64,000 bases of DNA from Echria macrotheca (taxonomy: Eukaryota > Ascomycota > Sordariomycetes > Sordariales > Schizotheciaceae). The position numbers and the translations under genes were made by a program. The notes under the pieces were generated by a model. That model was not told where the DNA came from, did not search any database, and worked only from the letters and a program-made list of their open reading frames with translations. This document shows, piece after piece, positions 10,044 through 23,137 of this stretch; position 1 is the stretch's first letter, and each line of letters starts with the position of its first letter. Where the stretch lies: contig MU839830.1 of NCBI GenBank assembly GCA_030411725.1, positions 124,001-188,000 on the forward strand. Direction: 5' to 3'.

Positions 10044-11486
10044 TCAACCAAACTTCTTCTCCATCCTCTTCAGCATACCCGTAACCCCCTTCTCCAACTT
10101 GCCCGCCTTCTCCTCCAACTTCCCCCGCCCCTCCTGCTTCGGCTTGTACTGACTCTCCGGAATGTAAAACTGCTGATGGACCGAATAATCGCTAGCCTGC
10201 GGCTGTCCAGCCGCCGGGTTATACGTATACCCGGCGCCCGTCTGCGTGTTGTGCGGGATCGGCGGCGACTGCAGCGGCGCCCCCGGCGGCGTCGGCGTGT
10301 GCGAGCCCGGCGTGTACGGGCTGCTCGAGTAGCCCGAATATGGGCTCGCCAGACCGGGACTCGCCAACCCCTGGGTGACGGGCATCGTGGCGGAGCGGGA
10401 GAGACCCGGGTGCGCGGGCGGGTGCTGCGAGAGACCGGTGGGGTGGCCGAGGGAGCCGAACCCGGCCGGCGCAAAGCCGGGCGAGGTGACGCTGTGCTGG
10501 GGAGGCGGCGCGAAGCTCGGTGCACCCGGCGGATGCTGGATGTTCGGCGGCGGGATGCCGGGGCTTAGCGGACCGACACCGCTCGGCACGAGGCCGGGGG
10601 AGAAAGGCGTGGCGGCGTCATACACCAGAGTCTGGTGCAGCGGGTTGGCGATGCCATCTTCCGGCGGAGGCGTCTTCTCTCGGTGTCGGACCTGTTCGGG
10701 GGCGGCCGGGGCAGCTGGGTTGTACGGGATCGGGACGAACTGCTGAGGCGGCGGGGGCGGAGGGGCATCGCCGATGCTCGAAGGGACGGCCGAGATGGGC
10801 GGGCCGGGGAACATCGGGGCAGAGTCGTTCTGCGACACGGTGGACGGAGGCGTGGGGACGTAGTTATCGTCGATGGCCGCCTTCTCGAGCTGCTGGACCA
10901 CGGCGCTGACCTCGACATGGCGCGGCGGCGGGCCGGGCTCGTCTAGGACCTCGCATTGCGCCGGGGGAAGCACGCGGCGGATGCCGTTCACAAACTCGGC
11001 CGCATCCTGGGGCGTCCAGAAGTAGATGTCGAGCGAGTGCAGCTTGTAGTGGTACTTGTTCTGGTTGGAGGGGTCGTACGTGGGCAAGTGCCATTCCTCG
11101 TGGCCCTGGACGTCGCCCACCGTCAGGCTCACCATGCACACATGCTTGTACGAGTAGTGAAGATGGACACGGTCGAGATCTAGCAACAAGATCAGCCCCA
11201 GAGCATCGTCTCGGGAAAGCGTTTCGTCTTACAACCATCAAACGCGTCCTGATTCTCTGTGCCGGGCTGGTTCGCAATCTCGATGCGGGCGCGCCGCTGC
11301 TCGGGGTCCTCGAAAAGATAGACATACGAGCCCTTGTCGAAGCGGTGATGCGGCGGGCTGTCGGTGGGCGGACCGTAAAAGTAATGAACATCCCCAAAGC
11401 TTCCAGGCGTCAGACTTCTTTTCCAGTCATGCCCAGACCAAAACTCACAGGGTAGCGACGTTGTCCTCTCCCGGCCGGGCGGCCAT
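10044..11486 (-). CDS. Proline-rich protein with conserved N-terminal domain (446 aa)
   Basis: The model is complement of exons 11449..11486, 11233..11399 and 10044..11179; all phases close (38 + 167 + 1136 nt). Introns are GTGAGT...AAG and GTAAGA...TAG. The first ~140 residues form a compact folded domain (GDVHYFYGPPTDSPPHHRFD, then DRVHLHYSYKHVCMVSLTVGD, then IYFWTPQDAAEFVNGIRRVL). A long Pro/Gly/Ser/Gln-rich disordered region follows with poly-Pro runs, and the C-terminus is a basic amphipathic helix ending KRMEKKFG. The N-terminal beta pattern with a closing helix resembles a PH-like fold, but that is a guess. I cannot name the family; orthologues are probably confined to fungi. Confidence 0.75.
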
Positions 11487-12390
11487 GTTGGAGCTTCGCG
11501 ACCGACGAGGGGTAATGAGGGGAGGTCACCAGCTCCGCGAGCTACACCGGAGGAAAGATACCCAACTCGAGTATCTTGGGACAGAAAGCAATTGGGTCAA
11601 ATAACCAGCCCAAAACAAAGCAATAGCAATGACGATGGGTAGTTGACAGTAGAAGAGGTTAATCAGTTGGAAGGAGGGAGAAGAGCTGCGAACAGCTCGT
11701 CACCCGCCGGTTGGGGGCCGGCCATGGTTCCCAGCACTGCCGTTGGACAAATCAGCAGCAGAGAAGATCACGGCACACCCGCTCCCCCTGCTGGTCGTCC
11801 CGCCGCGGCAGCGAGAATGCTCAGTCGCATTCACAGTGGTCTCCCACGTCGGCGCTTAACGTTCAGCGATCCAACCACCAATTGGGCGGGGGTCCGGCGG
11901 GGTCGCAGGAAGTCAAGCAGTTTATCCCCTGCCAGGCGAGAGGAGCTCGGGCCCTCTGTCTGTCTGCACTCCAGACCCCTGTCAACCTTGCCGCGCCGGG
12001 ACTGCAGTGGGCAAAATTTTGGTTTCGCGACGGAGACATCCGGCCACAGGTGAATTTGCTGACGGACGACATCACCACGAGGACGACGACGACCACGACG
12101 ACGAACAATCCCTTTCTACGTTCCCTCGAGTATGTAAAACCCCAGTACCATCGGTCACCACCCAACAATCCTCCACACACGAACTGACCGGAACTCCTCC
12201 CTCCCAAAGCTCCCTTCCAGTTTGGTCCGACGACAACCAAACCAAACCCATCAACCAAAGAAATCAGGGGGGCGGCAAAAGGGCACATCACCAACCTCTC
12301 CATTCCTCCCTCCGTCCCTCCTCCGTCCCTCGGCGCCTCCTCCCCGTGAAAGCGCGCCGCGCGCCGCCAAATCCCCCCCCAAACGAAAAA
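11487..12390. other. Divergent promoter region (proline-rich gene / uS8m)
   Basis: This 904-nt region lies between two divergent start codons. It includes a GAC/CACGACGACGA-type trinucleotide run near 12072-12110 and pyrimidine-rich sequence just before the uS8m ATG. An open frame extends upstream of the uS8m ATG but looks non-coding. Confidence 0.45.
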
Positions 12391-12879
12391 ATGGGCATCC
12401 TAACGATAAACCACATGTGCTCGCACCTCCAAAACGCCTCCCGCGCCCGCCTCGGCCTGACCTCCGTCCCCAACAACAAATACAACCTCAACCTAGCCCT
12501 AGCCCTCCACCGCGCCGGCTTCATCGCTTCGGTCACACGCGCCGGCCCGACCCCGCCTCCCCCGGAAATCCTCACCAAATTCGAGGACGACGAGCCGGTA
12601 ACAACAGCCAACGTGGCCACGCGCCGCCTCTGGCTCGGCCTCAAGTACTGGGACGACAAGCCCGTGCTGAGGCGGCTGCAGGCCGTCTCGCGGCCCTCGC
12701 GGACCGTCTGGGCTGACCTGGACCAGCTCGGCCGCGTCTCGCGCGGGTTCGAGGCCGGACATCTCAAGGGCCTGAATCTCGGCGAGAGCATGTTTGTCAG
12801 CACCGACCGGGGCGTGCTGGAGATCCGGGAGGCACTCGCAAAAAAGGTCGGCGGCGTGGTGCTGTGTCGGGTGTCATGA
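12391..12879 (+). CDS. MRPS8: Mitochondrial small-subunit ribosomal protein uS8m
   Basis: This single-exon gene encodes 162 residues. The family signature is clear: the N-terminal helix ICSHLQNA-like (INHMCSHLQNASRARL), the middle LALALHRAGFIASVTR, the strand RLWLGLKYWDDKPVLRRLQAVSRP, and the C-terminal block STDRGVLEIREALAKKVGGVVLC. Bacterial S8 binds the central domain of 16S rRNA; the fungal mitochondrial protein does the same in the mitoribosome small subunit. I chose the ATG at 12391 because the conserved S8 start follows immediately, although the frame is open well upstream. Confidence 0.93.
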   Translation: MGILTINHMCSHLQNASRARLGLTSVPNNKYNLNLALALHRAGFIASVTRAGPTPPPPEILTKFEDDEPVTTANVATRRLWLGLKYWDDKPVLRRLQAVSRPSRTVWADLDQLGRVSRGFEAGHLKGLNLGESMFVSTDRGVLEIREALAKKVGGVVLCRVS

Positions 12880-13332
12880 GCAGTGCCACTGCTGGACGGT
12901 AGATGGAAAAGTGTAGGATACCATGTGGGACCACCCAACTATGGAGATGGTTGACAGAAGAGAGGTGGGCAACGATGTGTTCATACGCCATAGAGCCATA
13001 GATGTGCTGTATTGTACTTGTATATAAGACCAAAACAAATTTCATCAAACAAATTCCTCAAAATGTAACAGATAAATATTCATTCTATCTAATAAATCTC
13101 CCCAAACACCTTCAGCCCATCGCTATCAAACTCCCCAAAATTCAAACTCCGTCCTGTGCTTTTCCGTCAAGGTATCATATGAAACTCGGTCTTTCCCCGA
13201 CCAGCTATGCAGCTCGCTCCCGTTTCTGAGAAAAACTTCCTGGTTGATTACAAAACGATACGAATCCAATACAGTCTTGCTGCGCTCCTGCGTTTGAACA
13301 GATCACAGTACCCGGCACTGGGTCTGAACTTC
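12880..13332. other. Convergent intergenic region
   Basis: This is the 3' flank of uS8m (+) and of the disordered protein gene (-). It is AT-rich at 13015-13110, where termination and polyadenylation signals are likely. No gene seen. Confidence 0.5.
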
Positions 13333-15317
13333 CTATGAGTCCTCCTCTTTTACCTCGGCAGTGACTTGTTCCTTGTCAAGTTCTTCGCCCGCGGCTTTGT
13401 CCTCGATGTCGACTTGCTCGTGTTTCCCGTTGGGGAGGGGCTCATCAGTGGATGGCTGATCCGCAAGCGATAACTGCTTCACATTGTCGGCGACCTCATC
13501 CACATTCTCCTCTGTTGATCTCGCATCTTCCTCGGCGTGTTCAGCCACGGCGCTTTCGCCTTCGATCGCCTTCGCAATCTCAATGGCTTCATCGGCATTT
13601 TCCATGTGTTCAGCAGCGTCAGCTACTTCTTGGGCCGTGCTCTGTTCCCCAGTGTCCGTGCCAAGAGCCACTTCTCCCTCGATTTCCTTTGCCACTTCAA
13701 TTGCCTCTTCAGCTGTCGCAGTTTGCTCGGCTTCTACGGCAAGTTGGTTGGCAGTTGAGCTTTCTGCAACCTGGCTTGGCCCGGCAGCGGTCGCAGGTTT
13801 TGAGGCTACCTTTCTGATGGCTTTCCCATCCGCTTTGACTGGCTGCTTCTTGACTGTGGATGCGATGGTAGGTTTCCGGGGCGGTGTGGTCGGGACCTTG
13901 TCGTGGACTTTGGATGCTGATGCCGCAGTAGGGCGCATCATTCGCGCAAGGAAGCTCTCATCTACATCCTTTTCCTTCTTAGTTACAGGGTGATCTTTCG
14001 CTACCACCTTTGGTGGGGGTCCCAGGCTTGGCCGCGGTCTGCCGACCGTCGAGCTCTGCCTCTTAAGCACTTTAGTCCCGGTCGTCTTAGCGGCCGCCGT
14101 AGCTACCGTCGACACGCTCGTTCTGCTGGGGGAACGCCCCTGGGACTCGGCGGCATGAAGGTTCCCGCTGCTTCGAGAAAGCGACAGCCGGTTCGCATTG
14201 ACTTTGGACCCCGAGGCGGCAGTGTGCGTGGTCAAGCTGGGAGGCAACTTGACAGGGCGAGTCGGCGACTTGACTTTGGGCTTGACGAATCCCGTACTGG
14301 ATGGAGAAGGCTGCAGAGCAGGTGGGCGCTTGATCGAGGATGCTCTGGGCGGGTTCGACGACCCACGAGCTGTCGCCGGAGTATCGGCCTTTTCCGGCTG
14401 TCTCGTCGCCCTGTCAGGTGTCTTCGCAGGAAGACGAGGAGTTGTTGACGTCTCGGCAGGACTCTTTGGTGCTTTTGCGACGGTGGGCGACTTCGCAGAC
14501 TTTGTGCTTGCTTTCCCAGCTGACGGAACCGCAAGAGGTTTCGGGGCGGATTTAGCAGCTGTCTTGGCTACCGGCTTTGCGACATCTTCCTTTGCCGCGT
14601 CCTTGCCTTTGCCCTTAGCGCTAGCCTCTTCCTTTACAGTCGCAATCTCCTTGGCCTTGGTCTTGCCACTCGCTGTCCCATTCACAGGCTGAGTCTTGGC
14701 GACTGGCGCAGGGTTGCTCGCGCCGGCAGTCGCCTTGCCATTGACTCCATCTCCAGCTGTCTTCTTGGGGTTCCTCCCGCTGCTCTCGTCCTTGGGCGGC
14801 TCCGTAGGCTTGGGAGGTACCGCGGTCTCGGGTGCCGAATCCGTCCTCGGTGATTCAGGAATCGTCTGGTGGAGGATGTTCGTCTTGGCTGGTGTTCTTG
14901 TGGGAATGTCGACGAAAGGGTCGGACCTGGCAGGGGGCGTCGAGATGTCTGTGTCTCCGCTCAGCTTGCGGGTGGCGGAAACGTTTGAGTCCTGGCTGGG
15001 GTCGCGCTGAAGGCCTATTCGACCGTCCTTCTCGATGGCTATAAAGTTTGTGCGGACTTTCGAAAGCGGCCTGGGAGATTCACTGCCAACACCTGAGTAC
15101 CAGACGGGTGGTTAGTCGAAATTGGACCAGAACGTGAGCGCGGTAAGAGTGCTCCAAACAGTGCGCTACTAAAGAGAACGGGCTGCACGGCCGGATGTAA
15201 AAGACGCCGTCACTTACTAGGAGGAATACCCGGCGAGCGTCCTCGGTCAGGGGGGCTCGTCTGGGTCGTCTCACCCTTCTGCTCAAACATCGCCCGGAGG
15301 TTCTTGACGGCGCTCAT
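13333..15317 (-). CDS. Large disordered Ser/Thr/Ala/Lys-rich protein (619 aa)
   Basis: There are two exons, complement(15218..15317) and (13333..15092), with a 125-nt GTAAGT...CAG intron; the total of 1,860 nt closes exactly. The N-terminus MSAVKNLRAMFEQKGE is a short conserved-looking helix, followed by SPPDRGRSPGIPP. Most of the rest is low-complexity Lys/Pro/Ser/Ala sequence with several RTPAKT-like and SPxR-type patches that look like proline-directed phosphorylation sites. The last ~150 residues are acidic and contain two related segments (AEEAIEVAKEIEGE and ADEAIEIAKAIEGE), an internal duplication. No enzymatic domain is visible. It resembles cytoskeleton- or septum-associated fungal scaffold proteins only in composition, so I give no function. 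Confidence 0.75.
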
Positions 15318-16611
15318 GGTTGCGAAATATGGCCGTCGCCCAACACCCGGCTACAGGTTTGCGAGGAAAACTGCAAGGGCGGAGAGTGGTGTTTGCGATC
15401 GATCTGTCCCAAGTTCAAACGGTCGGGGACATGCCAAAATTCTGGCGCCCCTTTTTTTGGACTCTGGCAGCTGCTGCTGCAGGGAGAAGGGAGCAACGCG
15501 CTGGAGCTTCCCCGCGCCAAGGACACGGGTCCAATCGAGCTTGTCTCCCTGTCAACGATGGCGCTCGGCGGCCTGAAGTGGCGATCCAGCGATCGAGCAC
15601 GCTGTGGAGGGCGCAGTACGAGCTGAGAGAGAGAAGAAAAGCGAATCGGGACGAGCGAGGGTCTCGTGGTTTCTCGGGCGATGTCTGGTGCCACTCTGAC
15701 TTATGAGAGGTTGATTCCATTAAATTAGAAGCGCATTTTCGGGAAGCGTTGCTCAGGGGAGCTTTTCAGCGGGGCCGTCCGGGGGTTGCCGTCAAGTCAA
15801 CGCATGCAACCAACGCACCATTGCGTAGGTGCATCAAACGAAAAGTGGAAAGACGTCGAAGAGGCATGAAGGGAGTTTGTTGATATTTTATATTTCTTCG
15901 GCAGAAGAGGTGGGCACTAACTACGGGTTTCAGGGGCTCTTTGGATCGCGCCGTCATCCCAAGAGTTGTTTTAAATCGGGACCGCGGCCACCGCAATGCC
16001 CAGCTCCGACTTTGCCAATGCGATGGGAGCAGCTCGCATTCAAGCCAACATGGACCATAGAATTAATTCGTGGCATTACCTTGGGCTTTACCCGGGACCA
16101 GTAGCTTCGTATTGTTTGCTCCAAGAGAACCAACCTCGCCGCCCGTCCAAGCTAGAAAAAATAATGCCCAGCTTCTTTGGAGACGATGTTTCAAGTGCTG
16201 TTATGCATGGCGGGCCCCGGCATCACGGAGTCGGGAAACACCTCCTGTCAAATCAATTGGGTCGTCTGATCTTTTTCCCGAGGTGTTCTCTGACTTTGGT
16301 TGGCAGAGATGACCAGCTAGAAGACGGCCTGCGGTCTCCTGGTAAATATTCGCCAGTCCTTTCATGACAACTTATATCGCACAAGTGGTTGAGGGAAGCA
16401 ATCAAAAGCAGGGACGTGGTGAGAACAAAAGGTTTTAGCCCCACTGAGAGGCAGAAGCTACCCCGGAAAGTGCCGTGGCAGGCAGGAAGCTCACCCCGGC
16501 CTTCCGATCCCGGCGGTCGGGAAGTCGTCATTTTGGCGCCATGGTGAATTTGCTTGCCGAAAAATCGACAAGCTCGTCACAGCTCCGACAAACGCCAATT
16601 GAAGCACCACC
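15318..16611. other. Divergent promoter region (disordered protein / LYS12)
   Basis: There are 1.3 kb between two divergent start codons. Several frames of 70-130 codons overlap on both strands without family signatures. No supported gene is seen. Confidence 0.45.
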
Positions 16612-17745
<1,134 letters not shown>

Positions 17746-18425
17746 TCTTGCTAAGACTATGAACAAAAAAGGGGGGGGGGCTCATGTGTAAGCTTGATGC
17801 TGAGATATATACCCCATGATTGCTGTACATATATATAAGATTGTTGGGTTATGGGAAAATAAAACAAAAGCTACTGCTGTTCCGATCCTACCTGGTTGCC
17901 CTCACCCTCCTGGTTCACACTCGTCTGCAGATGAGTGTTCATCGCAGCTGAGCGCATCTTGGTAGCCAGCATGGTGTCGCTCAACATTCAACGACATATG
18001 ACCCGCAACCTACGTAGGTAATCAACGTCTAAGTGAGAGTGAGAGAAGAGTTTGTTCCATTATAATGATGACACCGCCTATGCCCAGCCCATTTTGTACC
18101 AGTTCTAATGTCTTGACGCCCAGCTCGTCCCCCCGCCCGAGGTTGGTATACTATCATACAGACATATATATACACACAGATGTAACACAGTCCTTCCTCA
18201 CTCACTCACTCACTCCCTTCCGTGATGACCGGCGCCAGTCATGGCGGGTCATGTTCCCCCGTCTATGTTATCTACCCCAATACCTTCCTTCTATGGTAGG
18301 TCGTAAGCAAAATGGTTCCCCTCCCCAAACAACCACTCCCAGAGACAGTCGATATGATGGCCTCTGCTGCCGCCTATGATTTCGTCATAATACTTTTCTT
18401 TCGCTTGTCGTACGATTGAGTACAT
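17746..18425. other. Convergent intergenic region with microsatellites
   Basis: This is the 3' flank of LYS12 and of MEF1. It contains an A6/G10 junction, short TA/TATATACACACA runs (18165-18180) and a CTCA tetranucleotide repeat around 18197-18216. No gene seen. Confidence 0.5.
17858..17863 (+). terminator. AATAAA polyadenylation-like signal after LYS12
   Basis: The hexamer lies 113 nt past the LYS12 stop codon in an AT-rich stretch. A ten-G run lies just after the stop codon, near 17771-17780. Confidence 0.35.
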
Positions 18426-19230
18426 CTACTTGGTCCGCTTAGCCGCCAGCTCCTTCTGGTACTTGGCAACAAGCTCCTTCCTACAAAGTTCACACCGTAT
18501 TAGCCACTATTCACTATTCATTCTCTCTCGCAGCGGCGGGAGCAAAACTTACTGAAGATGAGGAGGAGCAGGCGCATAATGGCTAAATTCCATGCTGAAC
18601 TCGCCCTTGCCCTGCGTAGCGGCACGCAGATGCGTGCTGAAGCCAAACATGGCGTTCAGACTGCAGTCGGCAACCATGGTAAACTCTTCGGCGCCCACCT
18701 CGGTGTCGACAATAGTACCGCGCTTGTTCATCAACATGAGGATGGCACCCTGGAACTCGGCCGGCGCCGTGATGGTGGTCTTCATCAGCGGCTCGAGCAC
18801 CTGTCCACCGGCCGTCTCGAACGCCTTGGAGAAGGCCATCTGTGTCGCCAGACTAAAAGCATAATCGCTCGAGTCCGTCACGTGTGTCGCACCGTCGGTG
18901 AGGACCAACGATGCACCAATGACCCTGTGACCGAGGAGGGGGCCCTTCTCACAGACCTCGTCGAAGCCCTTGGAACAGGCCGAGATGTACTTATCAGGAA
19001 TGTTGCCACCAACAACCCGGGACTCGAATTTGTTGGTTTCTGGATTCTCCTCATTCGGCTCGATCCAGCCAACAACACGAGCGTAATCGCCGGGACCACC
19101 GGTTTGACGCCGGAGAAGGTAGTCAAAGTCGGAACGCTGGGACAACGTCTCACGGTACGCGACTCGGGGTTGTCCGACCTCGCAGTCAACCTTGTACTCG
19201 CGGCGCAGACGCTCAACGTAGACTTCGAGA

Positions 19231-19262
<32 letters not shown>

Positions 19263-21013
19263 CTCAGACTCTTCATCGACATGGAGCCGGAAGGTGGGAT
19301 CCTCGCGCATGAAGCGGTTCATGGCCTTGCTGAAGGCATCGGCGTCGCTGCTCTTCTTCGGCTTGATGCTGAGCGACATGACGGCGTCCGGCACGTACAT
19401 GGAGCTCATCGAGTAGGGCAGCTTTCCGTCCGTGAATGTGTCACCAGATGCGCAGTCCACGCCGAAGACGGCGCAGATCTCACCAGCGCCGATCTCGGCC
19501 ACGTCCTCCATCTCGTTCGAGTGCATTCGCACAATACGGGGGATGCGGACTTTCTTGTCTGTCCGTGTGTTGAACAAGTAGGTACCCTTCTTGAGTGATC
19601 CCTGGTAGACACGGATGTAGGTGAGCTGGCCGTAGGGGTTCTCCTCGAGCTTGAAGGCGAGGCCGACGAAAGGGAGTGAGTTGTACGGCACGAGCTGTAC
19701 CGCCTGCTCGCCCTTGGAACGGTCAAGCGCGTTATTCGGGACATCGTTAGGGTTCGGCAGGTAGTCGCAGACGGCATCGAGCATGGGCTGGACGGATTTG
19801 TCGGCCAATGCCGAGCCCATCAAGACAGGAGTGAACTTGAGAGCGATGGTGGCCCTGCGGATAGCAGCCTTGATCTGCTCAGGGGTAGGAGTAATCTCGT
19901 CCAGGAACATCTCGGCCATCTCATCGTCCACATCGGCCAGCTTCTCGATGAGCTCCTGTCTCTTCTGCTGGGCCAGCTCCTGGAGCTCTGGTGGAATTTC
20001 CTTCGAAATCCTGAGGTTGATACCGCGAGCACCCTCGTTCCGGATCGCCTTCATGTCAATTAAATCGACCACACCCTCAAACTCCTTCTCGGCACCGATA
20101 GGAATCTGAATGGCGGCAGCGGGAATCTTGAGCTTGCTGTTGATCATCTCGACGGCCTTGAAAGGATTGGCACCCATGCGATCCATCTTGTTGACGAAGC
20201 TGATGCGTGGCACATTGTACCGCTTCATTTGTCTGTCCACCGTGATCGTCTGACTCTGAACGCCGCTGACGGCGCAGAGAACCATGACCGCACCGTCCAG
20301 CACTCGCATAGCGCGCTCGACCTCGATCGTGAAGTCGATATGCCCGGGGGTATCGATAAGGTTGATATGATACTTGGTGTCGACGCCGTTCTCCTTCTTG
20401 GTCCAGTCGGCAAACGTGGCAGCCGACTGGATGGTAATACCTCTTTCCCTTTCGAGCTCCATGGAGTCCATCTTTGCGCCAACGCCATCTCGCCCTCTGA
20501 CTTCGTGGATCGCATTGACCCGGCCGGTGTAGTAGAGAATTCGCTCCGTGACCGTGGTTTTCCCGCTATCAATGTGTGCCTGTCTCGTTCAGTCCATGTC
20601 CCAACGCCTACCAGCCGTGCCGGGTGCACCTACAGCAATACCAATATTCCGGACACTGGCTAACCTCTTCGCCTCTTCTGGTGTCATGCGCGCCGCGGCG
20701 GCCTCGGCCGTCATGTTGGAAGCGGCAAGCTCCTTTGCCTGCTTGAGCCTGCACACCAATTGGATTAGTATTTTGCGGTGGAAAGGATCCAAAAGACTCA
20801 CGCATCCTCAGCGGCACTCGCGGCCGCGTATCGGGACAGCGGACTGGCGCTGAAATGCCTCCGGCCAGTGACCTGTGATGGCGACGACCATCGCGGCAGG
20901 GAACAGACGGGATCCTGGACGAGTCGGTACCCCAACCTCAGGTGTTGAACTCCCTGTCTCGTGCCAACAGCACGGCTGCTGTGAAGCGCAGCCACGGCCC
21001 GTATCACCCTCAT
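18426..21013 (-). CDS. MEF1: Mitochondrial elongation factor G1
   Basis: Four exons, complement(20802..21013), (20634..20748), (18553..20579) and (18426..18480), encode 802 residues with all phases closing. The first ~60 residues are a basic presequence ([16 protein letters not shown] looks like the cleavage region). GTPase motifs are G1 AHIDSGKTT from residue 110, G3 DTPGHIDF and G4 [10 protein letters not shown]. Domain II, domain IV and the C-terminal EF-G domain are all recognisable ([43 protein letters not shown]). EF-G1 translocates the mitoribosome along mRNA. The last exon adds only a basic tail ending AAKRTK. GUG/ATG alternatives inside exon 3 are not needed, since the presequence exon splices cleanly. 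Confidence 0.95.
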
Positions 21014-21537
21014 CTTCGCAGGCTCAAAAGACTAGAATGAATGACTGTAAGGACCGACGGAGGAGCTGCCCCGGCCAAAGTTCCACGCGGGCTTCGGAAG
21101 ACTGTCCATCGCGAAATTTTTAAGTGGGTCCCGCACCTCAGCTGTCGTGCCATGCCACTGGCTGCCGAAGCAAAGCCCCTGCACCTGCATGCATCTGGAT
21201 GCATGTGAGGCAGACCAGCCAGACGGGGTCACTGGAATTCAATGTATAGAATGCTCATGATACCCAATTCCTATATACAATTGCGCAATGATGCGCCAAG
21301 TTGGTGCTATGCTATATGCGCTATATGCGGTCCATAAATCATAAGGACCTCTACGCCTAATGAGTGACCGCTGATCCGATGCTCCAAAATCCCAGAAGCC
21401 ATGCAAACCATCCGTCTCATCCAACATCGTCAGCCTTGTATTCTAATAGGGTATTATTATATGATTGAAAATTTCGGAAATGCAAAGTGCCAAGTTGCAC
21501 TGAAATGCAAGCAGTCCCGGGACACTCTCAGTGCGCC
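21014..21537. other. Intergenic, MEF1 promoter and protease 3' flank
   Basis: MEF1 and the aspartic protease are both on the minus strand. The region 21240-21440 is AT-rich with short inverted ATATGCGC repeats near 21310-21335. No gene seen. Confidence 0.45.
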
Positions 21538-23137
21538 TTAGAAAAGCGATGCCATACCCGCCCCAGCAAGCGCAAGCACCATGGATAATCCCAACACAGA
21601 GAACTGAGCGAACCCAAGTGCCGATGGAAGGCCTGGTGCGGCGTTCTTGACACCGGCGCTGTCGGCGAAGCCCGGACTGGCCGCATAAGCAGGAGACGTT
21701 ACCGACGGCTTGTCGGTGACCTGGCTCTGGTCCGGCGCAACCGTTGCCGACGGAATGGCTGCGCTCATGCTCGGGAACGCGACGATGTTCGTCTTGGTCG
21801 AGTTGAAATCGGTAGGGGCGATTGCGATCTGGTTGTTGGCCAAATCGTACACCACATAGGCCGACCGGAGGAAGGTATCGCCGAGGAGGTACGGGGAAGA
21901 CGTAAAGTTCTGGATACCAAACTCGCAGGCATCCATCCCCTTGTAAGGGCCCGTATTAAACACCGGCGGGCTTCCATCCGTCAGAGCGAGAACCAACTCG
22001 TCCATGCCGACCTTGATCTTGGGTCCATTCGGCCCGGCGAAACCGAACGAGAAGTATCCCTTGCTGCTCTCCATCTTGCAGGGGATGACGGCGAGGTCAA
22101 ACTGCTGCGAATAAATGGCGCCAGCCTCTTTCCACACTTGCTGCGCGAGCTCGGTCGGCAGGTAAGAGAGCGTGGTGCCCGAGTCCAAAACCACAGGGAT
22201 GGGAAACTCCTTGGCCGTGAGCGTGTCGGAGCCACTCGGGCTGGTCGCCTCCAACGAGGTGAGAGCAACCAAGAATGACGTGAAGACGCCTTGGGTGGGG
22301 TAAATATCCATCCTCGTCAACTCGCCGGTGTATTTGCCCGTGTCGATGCCGCCAAACAGAATATTGCCTGCGCTTGCGTCTAGACACGATATTAGCAACC
22401 ATCTTTTGCAGTGATGAGATTTTTGTAGTACGCACCCAGATCGTTCAGCCACAGGCTATAGGCAACTGAGTTGATCAGACCTTCATTTACCATGTTGACG
22501 GGCAGGTTAGGGTAGGCTGATGACGACGACTGGGTATTTCCCACGATAGCCTCGTTCAGGGCGTAACCGACGCCAACTAGTCCGTATGGGATAGTGGTCT
22601 TCAAGCCAAGGCCCATCGTCATGTTCTGCAGCGTCGCGCCGCCGATCTGGAAGACATCGGTGAAGTAGTCACCCTTCGAGGTTGACCCATCAACATAAGA
22701 TATCTCGAAATCGCCCTTCCCGACTACCTCGAAGCTGGTGGACTTGGCAGGGTTGACTGTTCACAGCGTTAGCGGATATTCCCTAGGTTGAAATGGACAT
22801 GTCACTGACAAGTGCCAAAGTCGCAGCCACCACTCCCCGTCTCGGTGCAGACCCGCGCTGACGAGTCCGGCACCCAAATGTCACTACTGCCGGTGTCAAG
22901 CTGCAGCGTCAAGTGCTGCGCTGGTGACCCCACGCTACATGTCGCGAAATACCCTCCCCTGTTGTTCTCGTTGGTCACCGTCTCTTCGAATGTCCCATTT
23001 CGTCTCCGCAGTTTTCTCAACTCCTGTGGAAGTCGTCGTTTCTGTATGCTCCACTCGACGACACCACTACTCGCCTGTGCTGCTTGCGCCTCGGCGAGGA
23101 GCAGTGCGCCCGCCACAATTGCGACGGCCCCCTTCAT
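21538..23137 (-). CDS. Secreted GPI-type aspartic protease (yapsin-like)
   Basis: Three exons, complement(22810..23137), (22436..22756) and (21538..22379), give 496 residues with matching phases. Residues 1-20 form a signal peptide (MKGAVAIVAGALLLAEAQAA). A basic propeptide region follows (KRRLPQELRKLRRR), which could be cut by a kexin-like enzyme. The two catalytic motifs are DTGSSD at 81-86 and DSGTTL at 282-287, and the flap and LLGDTFLRSAYVVYDL blocks are present. The last ~60 residues are Ser/Pro/Ala-rich and end in a hydrophobic stretch without a charged tail, the pattern of a GPI attachment signal. It belongs to the pepsin A1 family, yapsin/Opsb group, acting at the plasma membrane or cell wall. 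The first intron uses the donor GTCAGT, somewhat unusual. Confidence 0.88.

Noticed and set aside
18558..19598. 346-codon plus-strand frame opposite MEF1
   Set aside because: Antisense to the strongly conserved EF-G exon; no recognisable family.
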